Below are positions 1-6,237 of a DNA stretch of 11,369 nucleotides, piece by piece. The stretch is from Clostridiales bacterium (lineage in GTDB: Bacteria > Bacillota > Clostridia > Christensenellales > CAG-138): the NCBI GenBank assembly GCA_031270585.1, contig JAISXK010000078.1, positions 1-11,369 on the forward strand, written 5' to 3'. Position 1 is the first letter of the stretch. Every line of letters begins with the position of its first letter. Made by a program: the position numbers and the translations under genes. The notes beneath the pieces were generated by a model. That model had not been told where the DNA came from. It did no database searches and was given only the letters and a program-made list of their open reading frames with translations.

Positions 1-424
1 CCAACGCCTGCTCGTCCCGCAGCGTATATTCAAGTTGGCGGCTTGCCTGAACAGCGTTGTCCTGCCGGTTGTTTCTAAAATCATCAAAATCGTTGTACGC
101 TTGCTGTGGGGCGCCGTCATAATAGAACCATTCGGTATTCGGCTCCTGTTCAATCCTCTTAAACCTTCGCAGGTAGGCGTGTAGCTGTTTGTCTTTGAAC
201 CAAACATCGGAATTAGAAAACTTAGCTGGCTCCGACCACAGCGTGGAGTATTTAAGATTGACCGCTGCCGTATGCGTCTGCTCTTTAATACGGCTTTCGA
301 CATCCTCGCGCTCGGTGTAGCCTATTTTTATCCAACCGTCTTTTGGCTCGTATGCAGGCAGGACATAGGCGTAGATTTGCGGATGCACGGTCTTGGTGGT
401 TTTTATCATAGTATTGTCGCTCAT
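1..424 (-). CDS. GIY-YIG nuclease / SF2 helicase restriction protein, N-terminal part (runs off left edge)
   Basis: Only the first 141 residues lie in the window; the frame is open to the edge. Residues 17-40 (IYAYVLPAYEPKDGWIKIGY) match the GIY-YIG fold of the T5orf172/MUG113 type: IYAY stands for GIY and KIGYTE for YIG, with Arg45 in SRIKEQ and Glu98 in NTEWF as likely catalytic residues. At 131-140 the sequence LEYTLRDEQA looks like the Q-motif that opens a superfamily 2 helicase/translocase. From family knowledge, such proteins are long DEAD/DEAH-type helicases with an N-terminal nuclease, found next to a 'restriction endonuclease subunit M'; that is the neighbour here. The start ATG at 424 overlaps the stop of the upstream gene (ATGA), so the two are probably translationally coupled; AAGGAG lies 11 bases upstream. 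Inferred role: the cleaving and translocating subunit of a restriction-like defence system. The helicase motors cannot be seen. Confidence 0.82.
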   Translation of the reverse strand, partial: MSDNTMIKTTKTVHPQIYAYVLPAYEPKDGWIKIGYTEREDVESRIKEQTHTAAVNLKYSTLWSEPAKFSNSDVWFKDKQLHAYLRRFKRIEQEPNTEWFYYDGAPQQAYNDFDDFRNNRQDNAVQASRQLEYTLRDEQAL

Positions 425-1350
425 GCCCGTTTTATCTCCTTGTCGAAATACTCCATTTCGTTGGTATCCCAGTTCATGATTTTGACCCGTTCCCCGGGAA
501 TGATTTGCCACTTCTCTTGCGTGTCGTCAGTGCCAAACAAGGATAGTTGCGTTTCCACAATACTCTCTCGTTTTTCTGTCAGCGGAATGGTGTATGCAAG
601 CCCGTTCATCTGGAAGACGTTGTAGCTGATTATTTGGGCGATTTCCTCAAACAAGCCGTAGAGCGGTTCCGCGTTCCATTTTGAGAAGTAGTAATCGCGG
701 TAGGTGTAGAGCAAGTTCTCACGGGCAAGAAGCAATGAATCCCCGTTCCACTCAAAGCCATAACTTGATTTGTAGGCGACTTCCGCCAACCGCTGCCATT
801 CGGCCTTGTCAGTCGCCCCGCAGTTTATCCGCGCGAGCTTTCTATCTACAAACCCCACACGCTCGGCTATCGGGATAAGTTCGCCTGTTTCCATGTCATA
901 GCGCGTTGCCATATAGGGGGCTTCACCGCAGGTGATTTCAAGCCATTTGCGGCGGCTGTATGTCTCTAAATCGTCGCCCTTGTAGTTTTCGTCCGCCGTA
1001 TCGTTTTGCTTCTTTACAACCCAAGTGGGCGTGAAGACCTCGGCCTTTGTTTTCGTCCGCTCCTTTTGCAGCTCTTTTGTTTTCAAGGTTCTCGGCCTAA
1101 TCAAAGAACCTCTTTTGCCCGTGATGAGTTCCGGCTTTATTTGCGCTGTTGCGGCGTAGGCGGTCATGTCATATTCTGTGTAATTGTCGTTAGCCCAAAT
1201 GATGTTCTTTGGAGCGTCCGGCGTAGAAGCCGTTCTATCCAATAATAAGATTTCAAGTATGCGCGGCATACTCGTCCGGATATCGTTTTCCAATACATCC
1301 GACGAAAGAGTCGCTATTTTTTCTGCAGCGTTGTTGGCGGTGTCGTTCAT
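421..1350 (-). CDS. restriction endonuclease subunit M-like protein (divergent adenine methyltransferase relative)
   Basis: The protein has 309 residues and resembles a family usually annotated 'restriction endonuclease subunit M'. Visible landmarks are NIIWANDNY (49-57), ELITGKRGSLIRPR (74-87), AEVFTPTWVVKKQND (103-117), WLEITCGEAPYMATRYD (136-152), YGFEWNGDSLLLAREN (197-212) and ISYNVFQMNGL (241-251). AEVFTPTWVV resembles motif X of N6-adenine methyltransferases, and LEITCGEAPY a changed motif I (S-adenosylmethionine loop). No clear NPPY/DPPY catalytic motif is present, so methyltransferase activity is uncertain. The start ATG has AGAGGA about 8 bases upstream. The gene begins 3 bases after the stop of a truncated regulator and ends in an ATGA overlap with the GIY-YIG/helicase gene, forming one operon. 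No promoter is evident directly upstream, so expression may depend on read-through from rpsU. Family assignment is from memory of conserved motifs and fairly secure; enzymatic function is not. Confidence 0.8.
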   Translation of the reverse strand: MNDTANNAAEKIATLSSDVLENDIRTSMPRILEILLLDRTASTPDAPKNIIWANDNYTEYDMTAYAATAQIKPELITGKRGSLIRPRTLKTKELQKERTKTKAEVFTPTWVVKKQNDTADENYKGDDLETYSRRKWLEITCGEAPYMATRYDMETGELIPIAERVGFVDRKLARINCGATDKAEWQRLAEVAYKSSYGFEWNGDSLLLARENLLYTYRDYYFSKWNAEPLYGLFEEIAQIISYNVFQMNGLAYTIPLTEKRESIVETQLSLFGTDDTQEKWQIIPGERVKIMNWDTNEMEYFDKEIKRA

Positions 1351-1353
1351 GCG

Positions 1354-1473
1354 TCAAGTCCTCTTTGCGTTTTGGTCTTCATCCGGCACTATCTCCATGA
1401 TGCCGCCGATGCCGCACTCCAACGATTTGCATATGCCGGGTACACCGGAAAAACGCCGAAACACAAATGAGTT
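1354..1473 (-). pseudogene. 5'-truncated XRE-type helix-turn-helix regulator remnant
   Basis: The open frame ends in GICKSLECGIGGIMEIVPDE followed by DQNAKRT and a stop at 1354. This closely resembles the C-terminal third of small (about 65-75 residue) Cro/CI-type regulators common in Bacillota, which typically end in ICxxLxCxxxDIMEIVPxE. The N-terminal roughly 40 residues with the helix-turn-helix are absent: the frame is closed by a TGA at 1474-1476, and the sequence in between is the arm of a terminator hairpin. Only a weak GTG (SFVF region) could start translation. The remnant ends 3 bases before the subunit M gene. Such regulators often sit in front of restriction genes, so this is probably the lost regulator of the cassette. 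The assignment rests on a short stretch of sequence. Confidence 0.65.
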
Positions 1474-1483
1474 TCAGCGTTTT
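1449..1483 (-). terminator. rho-independent terminator downstream of rpsU
   Basis: Arms 1450-1462 and 1471-1483 (read on the minus strand AAAACGCTGAAAC and GTTTCGGCGTTTT) pair over 13 positions with a single U-G wobble around an 8-base loop, and the 3' side ends in five T. It lies about 130 bases beyond the rpsU stop and is oriented to end that transcript. It overlaps the broken 5' end of the XRE remnant, so it also marks the border of the accessory island. On the plus strand it could act in reverse as well. Confidence 0.7.
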
Positions 1484-1616
1484 AGATTCATTTAATTCCA
1501 TTCATCATGGCGATGGTTTAGTCTCGTCGTCGCGGCGGCAAGATAGACAATAACGTGTTGGCGGCCCTTAATACAAATATCCGGGAGAATGTATGGACAA
1601 ATCTCCAAATCCTTGC

Positions 1617-1787
1617 TTAATACTTACGCTTCCTTGCGGCTTCGGCCTTCTTCTTGCGCTTAACGCTTGGCTTTTCATAATGCTCACGCCTGCGAACCTC
1701 TGCCAGAACCCCGGAGCGGGCGCACTTGCGTTTGAATCTTTTAAGAGCGCTTTCAAGAGATTCGTTTTCTCCAACGCGGATTTCCAT
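1617..1787 (-). CDS. rpsU: 30S ribosomal protein S21
   Basis: This 56-residue basic protein starts MEIRVGENESLESALKRFKR and ends EAARKRKY, the classic bacterial S21 sequence (usual length 57-70). S21 is the small subunit protein near the platform that helps position the mRNA for initiation. The start ATG at 1787 is chosen because S21 homologues begin at MEIRV-like sequence and because GGGGAGGG lies just upstream; a longer in-frame extension would run through the promoter leader. It has its own strong promoter (1859-1887) and a terminator near 1450-1483, so it appears monocistronic. The yqeY gene often found after rpsU in Bacillota is not present; the accessory cassette follows instead. Confidence 0.97.
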   Translation of the reverse strand: MEIRVGENESLESALKRFKRKCARSGVLAEVRRREHYEKPSVKRKKKAEAARKRKY

Positions 1788-1796
1788 AGTCTCATC

Positions 1797-1854
1797 CCTC
1801 CCCTCTGATGCAACGCCAAAAGCTGTTGCATTGTGTGGCGAACCGCAACACAGC
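1797..1854 (-). promoter_or_regulatory. rpsU leader with competing inverted repeats
   Basis: Between promoter and ribosome site, ATGCAAC/GTTGCAT form a 7-bp stem (arms 1808-1814 and 1825-1831) that ends a few bases before the GGGGAGGG ribosome site. The shared arm can instead pair with GCAACACAGC (1845-1854) as an 8-bp stem with a 2-base bulge, so the two are mutually exclusive. The predicted transcript start (about 1852) would remove part of the outer arm. A regulatory role is inference. Confidence 0.3.
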
Positions 1855-1858
1855 AATT

Positions 1859-1887
1859 ATTATACTTGAACAAATGGCTTTCGTCAA
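1859..1887 (-). promoter_or_regulatory. sigma-A type promoter of rpsU
   Basis: On the minus strand TTGACG (1887-1882) and a perfect TATAAT (1864-1859) are separated by exactly 17 bases. The predicted start at about 1852 gives a leader of some 65 bases before the rpsU ATG. Very close to consensus, as expected for a ribosomal protein gene. Confidence 0.85.
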
Positions 1888-1981
1888 CCATATTTACTAT
1901 TGAACGTTTGTGTGTGTTTATGAACCAATTGTTTGTGTCATGTCAATTTTGGAACAATTCTGCAATAAAATCGCGGTCGGC

Positions 1982-2010
1982 TTGCAACCAGGCCCGCTTG
2001 GGCGTATAAT
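1982..2010 (+). promoter_or_regulatory. sigma-A type promoter of the RNase J - ylbF-like operon
   Basis: TTGCAA (1982-1987) and a perfect TATAAT (2005-2010) are spaced by 17 bases. The spacer contains the small dyad GCCCgcttGGGC (1992-2003). With a start near 2017, the leader before the proposed RNase J start is about 160 bases. Confidence 0.8.
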
Positions 2011-2179
2011 GGCTTCGGCAATTAATAGATTTTGCAAGAGTTTGGCGATGCCGGAAGCATTGTATTTACTGCCGCTTGTTATAGTCGGTCAACCCGGCCG
2101 CGCAGGACAAGCCCGCGTAATAAAAACGATGTATCCCGCGCGCCAAAAGATCGGCCTAAAGAAAAGGAGCGTACCTCAT

Positions 2180-3841
2180 TTGGCACAAAAATTAAAGATT
2201 ATTCCTCTTGGCGGTGTTGGTGAGATCGGTAAAAACATGACCGTTCTTGAGTATGGAAAAGACATCGTTGTGATAGACTGTGGCTTGAAATTCCCTGATG
2301 AAGAAATGCTTGGCATCGATATTGTGATACCCGATATGACCTACCTGGAGCAGAACCTTGAAAAGCTCTGCGGTTTTATCATCACGCACGGGCATGAAGA
2401 CCATATCGGCGCCATACCCTATGCGCTTAAAAAGTTCCATGTGCCCGTGTATGGCACGAGACTAACCATGGCATTGATTGAAAACAAGCTCGAAGAGCAC
2501 AAAATAAGCACAGATACGCTGCAGCGGGTATCCCCCGGCGATATCGTGCAATTGGGCTGTTTCAAGGTGGAGTTCATCAAAACCTGCCATTCGATAGCGG
2601 GCGCCGTGGCGCTTGCCATCACGACTCCCATCGGAACCGTTATCCATACGGGTGACTTTAAGGTGGATTATACACCCATAGACGGCGAGCCCATGGATAT
2701 CAACCGTTTGGCGTATTACGGCTCGCGCGGCGTACTTGCCCTCTTGTCTGACAGCACCAATGTGGAGCGCGCCGGCCATACTGTATCCGAGCGGGAAATC
2801 GGCAAAACATTCGAGCATTATTTTGATGAGGCTAAGGGCAGGGTCGTTGTGGCGTCGTTTGCATCCAACATATTCCGCATACAGCAAATTGCAAGCGTGG
2901 CCATTGCGCATGGCCGCTTTATCTGCTTTCAGGGCCGAAGCATGGTTTCACTGGCCAATATCTCTATGGAACTGGGATATTTGAACATCCCCACCGAAAT
3001 GATCGTAGAGGTCGATAAATTAAAAAAGTTACAGGATGATCAGGTATGCGTCATCACCACCGGCAGCCAGGGCGAGCCCATGAGCGGACTATTTCGCATG
3101 GCCAACGCATCCCACAGGTTGAACATAGGGGATGGGGATCTTGTTATCATATCCGCCTCGGCAATACCCGGCAACGAAGTCGGCGTCAGCCGCATTATCA
3201 ACCAGCTGTTCCACAATGGGGCAAAGGTCATATACGACGGAATGGCGGATGTGCATGTATCCGGCCATGCCTTCCGCGAGGAACTGCGCCTGATGCTCAA
3301 TATCACCAAGCCCCAGTTCTTCATACCCGTGCATGGCGAATACCGGCATCTGTATATGCACGCGGATATCGCCGTTGAGATGGGCGTGGAGGCCGAAAAG
3401 GCTTTTGTAGCCGATATAGGCAATGTTGTGGAACTCACCTATAATTCCGGCAAAATCAGCGGAATGGTGCCCTGTGGCAACATACTTGTGGATGGCGCCG
3501 GCGTGGGCGACATAGGGAATGTGGTTTTAAAGGACAGGCGTCTGCTTTCGCAGGATGGCCTGGTGACGGTTGTGGTCGCGCTGCAAAAAAACACCGGCAA
3601 GCTTCTCGCGGGGCCCGAAATCATATCCCGCGGGTTTGTATATATGCGTGAATCGGAAGATTTGATACAGGAAGCGTGCGATATACTCCTGCCGCAAGTG
3701 CAGCTGTTTGCAGAGAAACCGCACGCGGAATGGTCCAACATCAAAAACGGCTTGCGCGCCAGACTCAAAGAATATCTTTATCAAAAAACAAAGCGCACGC
3801 CTGTGATATTGTCCGTGATTGTGGAAATACCCAATGATTGA
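2180..3841 (+). CDS. rnj: ribonuclease J (metallo-beta-lactamase/beta-CASP)
   Basis: RNase J is a 5'-3' exoribonuclease and endonuclease central to mRNA decay and rRNA maturation in Bacillota. From the TTG at 2180 the product has 553 residues, the usual size. It begins AQKLKIIPLGGVGEIGKNM, has the zinc-binding THGHEDH (69-75), His137 in TCHSIAG, HTGDFKVD (156-163), the beta-CASP segment GSQGEPMS (295-302), SGHAFREEL (361-369) and PVHGEYRH (383-390), followed by the C-terminal dimerisation domain. The TTG start is preferred because family members begin a few residues before KLKIIPLGG and an AAAAGGAG site lies 10 bases upstream. The frame stays open upstream to 1910, so in-frame ATGs at 2048 and 2132 would add about 44 or 16 residues; they lack good ribosome sites. 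It overlaps the next gene by 8 bases. RNase J1 versus J2 cannot be assigned. Confidence 0.95.
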   Translation: MAQKLKIIPLGGVGEIGKNMTVLEYGKDIVVIDCGLKFPDEEMLGIDIVIPDMTYLEQNLEKLCGFIITHGHEDHIGAIPYALKKFHVPVYGTRLTMALIENKLEEHKISTDTLQRVSPGDIVQLGCFKVEFIKTCHSIAGAVALAITTPIGTVIHTGDFKVDYTPIDGEPMDINRLAYYGSRGVLALLSDSTNVERAGHTVSEREIGKTFEHYFDEAKGRVVVASFASNIFRIQQIASVAIAHGRFICFQGRSMVSLANISMELGYLNIPTEMIVEVDKLKKLQDDQVCVITTGSQGEPMSGLFRMANASHRLNIGDGDLVIISASAIPGNEVGVSRIINQLFHNGAKVIYDGMADVHVSGHAFREELRLMLNITKPQFFIPVHGEYRHLYMHADIAVEMGVEAEKAFVADIGNVVELTYNSGKISGMVPCGNILVDGAGVGDIGNVVLKDRRLLSQDGLVTVVVALQKNTGKLLAGPEIISRGFVYMRESEDLIQEACDILLPQVQLFAEKPHAEWSNIKNGLRARLKEYLYQKTKRTPVILSVIVEIPND

Positions 3842-4184
3842 CCCTGTCGCCGCCGCAACACAAGCCCTTGTGCAGGCGTTGCAGCATAGCGAAGAATACG
3901 CCGCATTTGTTTGCGCGCGCGAAAAGGCGTTTGAAAACGCGCATAATAAGGTGCTGTATTTGGAATACCGCAGGATGCAAACGGCGCTGCGGGCCAACGT
4001 TGCGCTGCAAACGACCGATCACGATCCGGGGGAAAAACTGCGTCACATAACCGAATTGTTGCATTTTGAAGAGGATACGTCAGCATTGCTGCTGGCGGAA
4101 TACCGGCTGAACAGACTGATTGGCGGCATATTTCACAAACTGGCCGCCGCTGTGGGGATTGATGTGGGGGTTTGCGAGGGGTAG
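3834..4184 (+). CDS. YlbF/YmcA-family protein
   Basis: The predicted 116-residue, mostly helical protein matches the YlbF/YmcA (DUF964, Com_YlbF) fold: an N-terminal helix VAAATQALVQALQHSEEYAAF, a charged helix with NKVLYLEYRRMQTALRANVA, and a C-terminal helix LLLAEYRLNRLIGGIFHKLA. In Bacillus subtilis the YlbF-YmcA-YaaT complex tunes RNase Y and thus mRNA processing, and affects competence, biofilm and sporulation. Here the ATG at 3834 lies inside the last codons of RNase J (ATGATTGA), which strongly suggests translational coupling and a joint role in RNA decay; that functional link is inferred. A longer start at 3819 would overlap RNase J further and fits the family less well. No Cys-rich Fe-S tail is visible; the only Cys residues are near positions 31 and 113. 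Confidence 0.85.
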   Translation: MIDPVAAATQALVQALQHSEEYAAFVCAREKAFENAHNKVLYLEYRRMQTALRANVALQTTDHDPGEKLRHITELLHFEEDTSALLLAEYRLNRLIGGIFHKLAAAVGIDVGVCEG

Positions 4185-4270
4185 AGTGGGCGCCGGGCCA
4201 CAATGTAGAACCCGTGGTCAATAACGACGATATGACGTTTACGCCCCTTAACCATGCTGTCAAACGCGGG

Positions 4271-5215
4271 TTATACCACTTTTATGCAGAATTGCGGACA
4301 CGCGGACGCGCAATACCCGCATCGTACGCATTTTTCATTATCCACCACAGCCACACCGCCCTCTAACCGCAACGCGCCGCTTTTGCAGCGCAGAGCGCAT
4401 TTGCCGCATCCCTCGCACCAATCGTGTATCATCAACCTGCGCGGTTGCAGAGAAATACCCGCTGCGGCCTCTTCCGGCGGGGTTTTTCCCACAAACGCGG
4501 CTACATTATACAGCACCTCCGCTTTGGTTTGCATGCCCACGGCTATGGTGTGCACATACGGCAGGCCGCGCATATATTGTATGGCTTCTTCCCGCCGCGA
4601 CAGCAAATGCCCGCCGCCAAAGGGTTTCATGGCGATAACGCCTTTGCCCAGGGCATGTGCTTGCATGGTCGCCTGCTCCATATCATCCCTGTTGCCATCC
4701 GCAATGCCGATGCCCGTGAGATTGACGAGCGGAAATATGACGGAAAGTTCGGGATAGCGGTTGGCGCCCAACACTCCCGCCACATGGTGGGTGGACAGAC
4801 CCAGCGCGCCGATCGCGCCTTCTTCCCGCCGCTTTAAAAAATATTCTATCGCCTCATAATGCCCGCGGATGGTATGCGCGCTTTCCTGCTCATGCAGCAT
4901 AAATACATCGATGTATTCACGGCCTATGCCCTCTACCGCAGCGCGAAAGCTGCTTTTGGCTGTAGCGGCGTCATACGCGTAGCATTTTGTTATCACAACG
5001 GCATCAGGCTTACTTTTGAGCGCCAGTTTGATATAGGGGTATGTTTGGTAAAGCTCCGCTGTATCCAGGCAGTTGATGCCGTTTTCAAACCCAAACTCTA
5101 AAATACCTGCCCCTTCCAAAAGGGGCAGGTTTTGTTGCAATGGACCCATGGTTAATGTTCCGAAGCATATTGCGGATACATGTATGCCCGTACCGCCAAG
5201 TTCGACTATGTTCAA
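4271..5215 (-). CDS. aldo/keto reductase with C-terminal 2x[4Fe-4S] ferredoxin domain
   Basis: The 314-residue protein has an N-terminal aldo/keto reductase TIM barrel and a C-terminal ferredoxin domain. The start LGGTGIHVSAICFGTLTMG is typical. The catalytic tetrad is visible as Asp51 and Tyr56 (CLDTAELY), Lys77 (VITK) and His108 (MLHEQ). Two CxxCxxCxxxC motifs follow at Cys267/270/273/277 and Cys296/299/302/306, each expected to carry part of a 4Fe-4S cluster. From the family, such enzymes reduce or oxidise carbonyls with electron transfer through Fe-S; the substrate is unknown. The start is a TTG (5215), 9 bases after the stop of ireB, with GGAGG inside the end of ireB, so both form one operon. 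No signal peptide is seen, so it is cytoplasmic. It converges with the YlbF-like gene and no convincing terminator lies between. Confidence 0.93.
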   Translation of the reverse strand: MNIVELGGTGIHVSAICFGTLTMGPLQQNLPLLEGAGILEFGFENGINCLDTAELYQTYPYIKLALKSKPDAVVITKCYAYDAATAKSSFRAAVEGIGREYIDVFMLHEQESAHTIRGHYEAIEYFLKRREEGAIGALGLSTHHVAGVLGANRYPELSVIFPLVNLTGIGIADGNRDDMEQATMQAHALGKGVIAMKPFGGGHLLSRREEAIQYMRGLPYVHTIAVGMQTKAEVLYNVAAFVGKTPPEEAAAGISLQPRRLMIHDWCEGCGKCALRCKSGALRLEGGVAVVDNEKCVRCGYCASACPQFCIKVV

Positions 5216-5224
5216 ACCTTTCCG

Positions 5225-5494
5225 TCAAGCCTCCGCCACATTGTTTTCTACGTAGAAGCGCACAAGCTCTTCTATCAGTTCGTCACGGTCAATTCTGCGT
5301 ACCAGGTAACGGGCATTGTTATAGCTTGTGATATATGTGGGATCGCCGGATAACAAATACCCTACAATTTGATTGACCGGGTCATAGCCCTTTTCCCTCA
5401 TCGCGGAGAATACCGTCATGATAATTTCGTTTGCGGTACGCCTGTCCTTTGGTATCTCAAACTGCATGGTGTCGGTCGTGTTTTGTTCATCCAT
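5225..5494 (-). CDS. ireB: IreB-family regulatory phosphoprotein (UPF0297)
   Basis: The 89-residue protein contains the hallmark EKGYDPVNQIVGYLLSGDPTYIT (about 34-56) and ARYLVRRIDRDELIEELV (61-78) of the IreB/YrzL family (DUF965). In Enterococcus faecalis IreB is phosphorylated on N-terminal threonines by the PASTA kinase IreK and counteracted by IreP, and it negatively influences cephalosporin resistance. Here NTTDTMQFEIP near the N-terminus offers candidate threonines 6, 7 and 9. In many Bacillota this gene lies between alaS and ruvX; neither is next to it here, and an aldo/keto reductase follows at 9 bases. A GAGGGG ribosome site lies 9 bases before the ATG, and a near-consensus promoter is further upstream. 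Confidence 0.93.
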   Translation of the reverse strand: MDEQNTTDTMQFEIPKDRRTANEIIMTVFSAMREKGYDPVNQIVGYLLSGDPTYITSYNNARYLVRRIDRDELIEELVRFYVENNVAEA

Positions 5495-5548
5495 TTGTCA
5501 TCACCCCTCAATAATTTTTAATAAGAATGAAATTAATTTGTAATATTT

Positions 5549-5577
5549 ATTATAGCGGATGTCGCGCGCAATTACAA
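5549..5577 (-). promoter_or_regulatory. sigma-A type promoter of the ireB - aldo/keto reductase operon
   Basis: On the minus strand TTGTAA (5577-5572) and a perfect TATAAT (5554-5549) are separated by 17 bases, about 55 bases ahead of the ireB start. The stretch between promoter and ribosome site is very AT-rich. Confidence 0.8.
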
Positions 5578-5751
5578 GAGCAAAATCAAAAATTATGTAA
5601 ACAAGCCGTGAAACCGCAGCATCCTTATAGTATACTAACGATAAAACAGACATATATCTTAACACGCAGCCAATGCCGAAAAGCCGGAAAAGCACATGCT
5701 TCGATATACATCTGTTTGTATCGTATATTCAAAAAACCGATTCTCCACGCA

Positions 5752-5916
5752 TTAACCCACGATATGGTTGATTGCGCGCCGCGCCTGGCGCACCGTGCGC
5801 CTGCCATCCCGCAGCATGCGTTTAGGCACATCCGGATACAGGGAATTGATCGCCACCGCCGCAACTGCGGCGCCCGCCACAAAGCCTGCCCCAATCCCTA
5901 AGCCTATCATTCGCAT
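5752..5916 (-). CDS. small membrane protein of unknown function (54 residues)
   Basis: A short frame begins MRMIGLGIGAGFVAGAAVAA, continues with VAINSLYPDVPKRMLRDG and ends RQARRAINHIVG. Residues 4-24 are a Gly/Ala-rich membrane-spanning or signal-anchor segment, and the C-terminal half is strongly basic. GGAG sits 7 bases upstream of the ATG within AGAGAGGAGAG, an excellent ribosome site, which is the main reason to call it a gene. Similar tiny Gly/Ala-rich membrane proteins with a charged tail are widespread in Bacillota and mostly uncharacterised. The gene stands alone between ireB and the nifU terminator; no consensus promoter was found upstream. A C-terminal stretch contains a perfect DNA inverted repeat (5787-5801). 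Confidence 0.7.
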   Translation of the reverse strand: MRMIGLGIGAGFVAGAAVAAVAINSLYPDVPKRMLRDGRRTVRQARRAINHIVG

Positions 5917-6096
5917 TTTGTTCTCTCCTCTCTTACTGGATTTCTCTATACAAAGGCAATTGTAATCAACGCCCCCTCATTGATGGGACATAACAAAGCC
6001 TATGGGGTTAGTATTGTATATTTAATCGATTTATATGAAAGGCAGTTATTTCATGCGCCAGGACCGCATGTATAAACATAAATTTATGCCGGCAAC

Positions 6097-6126
6097 AAAA
6101 AAGCGCCGTTTACATGGCGCCTTTTT
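6097..6126 (-). terminator. rho-independent terminator of the lepA-nifS-iscU transcript (probably bidirectional)
   Basis: On the minus strand AAAAAGGCGCC, an 8-base loop and GGCGCTTTTTT form a stem of GC pairs with one G-U closing pair, followed by six T; the other strand ends in five T. It lies about 130 bases past the iscU stop. Confidence 0.85.
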
Positions 6127-6133
6127 GATAGGC

Positions 6134-6152
6134 CGCGCACATACCGTGCGCG
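6134..6152. repeat. perfect 7-bp inverted repeat (hairpin)
   Basis: CGCGCAC and GTGCGCG are separated by ATACC. It lies just upstream of the terminator in the direction of iscU transcription and could form a second stem protecting the 3' end of the message. Confidence 0.5.
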
Positions 6153-6237
6153 CTGCTTCCGCCAACGCATTGGTTTGCGGATGGGGCGTGAGGGGTAGTA
6201 TATTGGTCTCACAATTAATATGGCGGGATTGGCCCGC

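Noticed and set aside
1521..1619. A short plus-strand frame ending NTNIRENVWTNLQILA near the rpsU 3' end
   Set aside because: No start codon with ribosome site and no family match; it lies in the rpsU 3' untranslated region.
1910..2179. N-terminal extension of RNase J of up to 90 residues
   Set aside because: It crosses the promoter at 1982-2010, so at most the part after about 2017 could be translated; the TTG at 2180 has the best site.
4132..4255. A 41-codon minus-strand frame beginning MVKGRKRHIVVIDHGFYIV after the aldo/keto reductase
   Set aside because: No ribosome site, overlaps the end of the YlbF-like gene, and no recognised family; probably chance.
4185..4270. Possible convergent terminator between the YlbF-like gene and the aldo/keto reductase
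   Set aside because: Only short, distant complementary segments (AACCCG with CGGGTT) and no T-tract were found.
5787..5801. Perfect inverted repeat GGCGCAC-C-GTGCGCC
   Set aside because: It lies inside the small coding region, encoding Arg-rich residues, with a 1-base loop; likely a by-product of codon choice.
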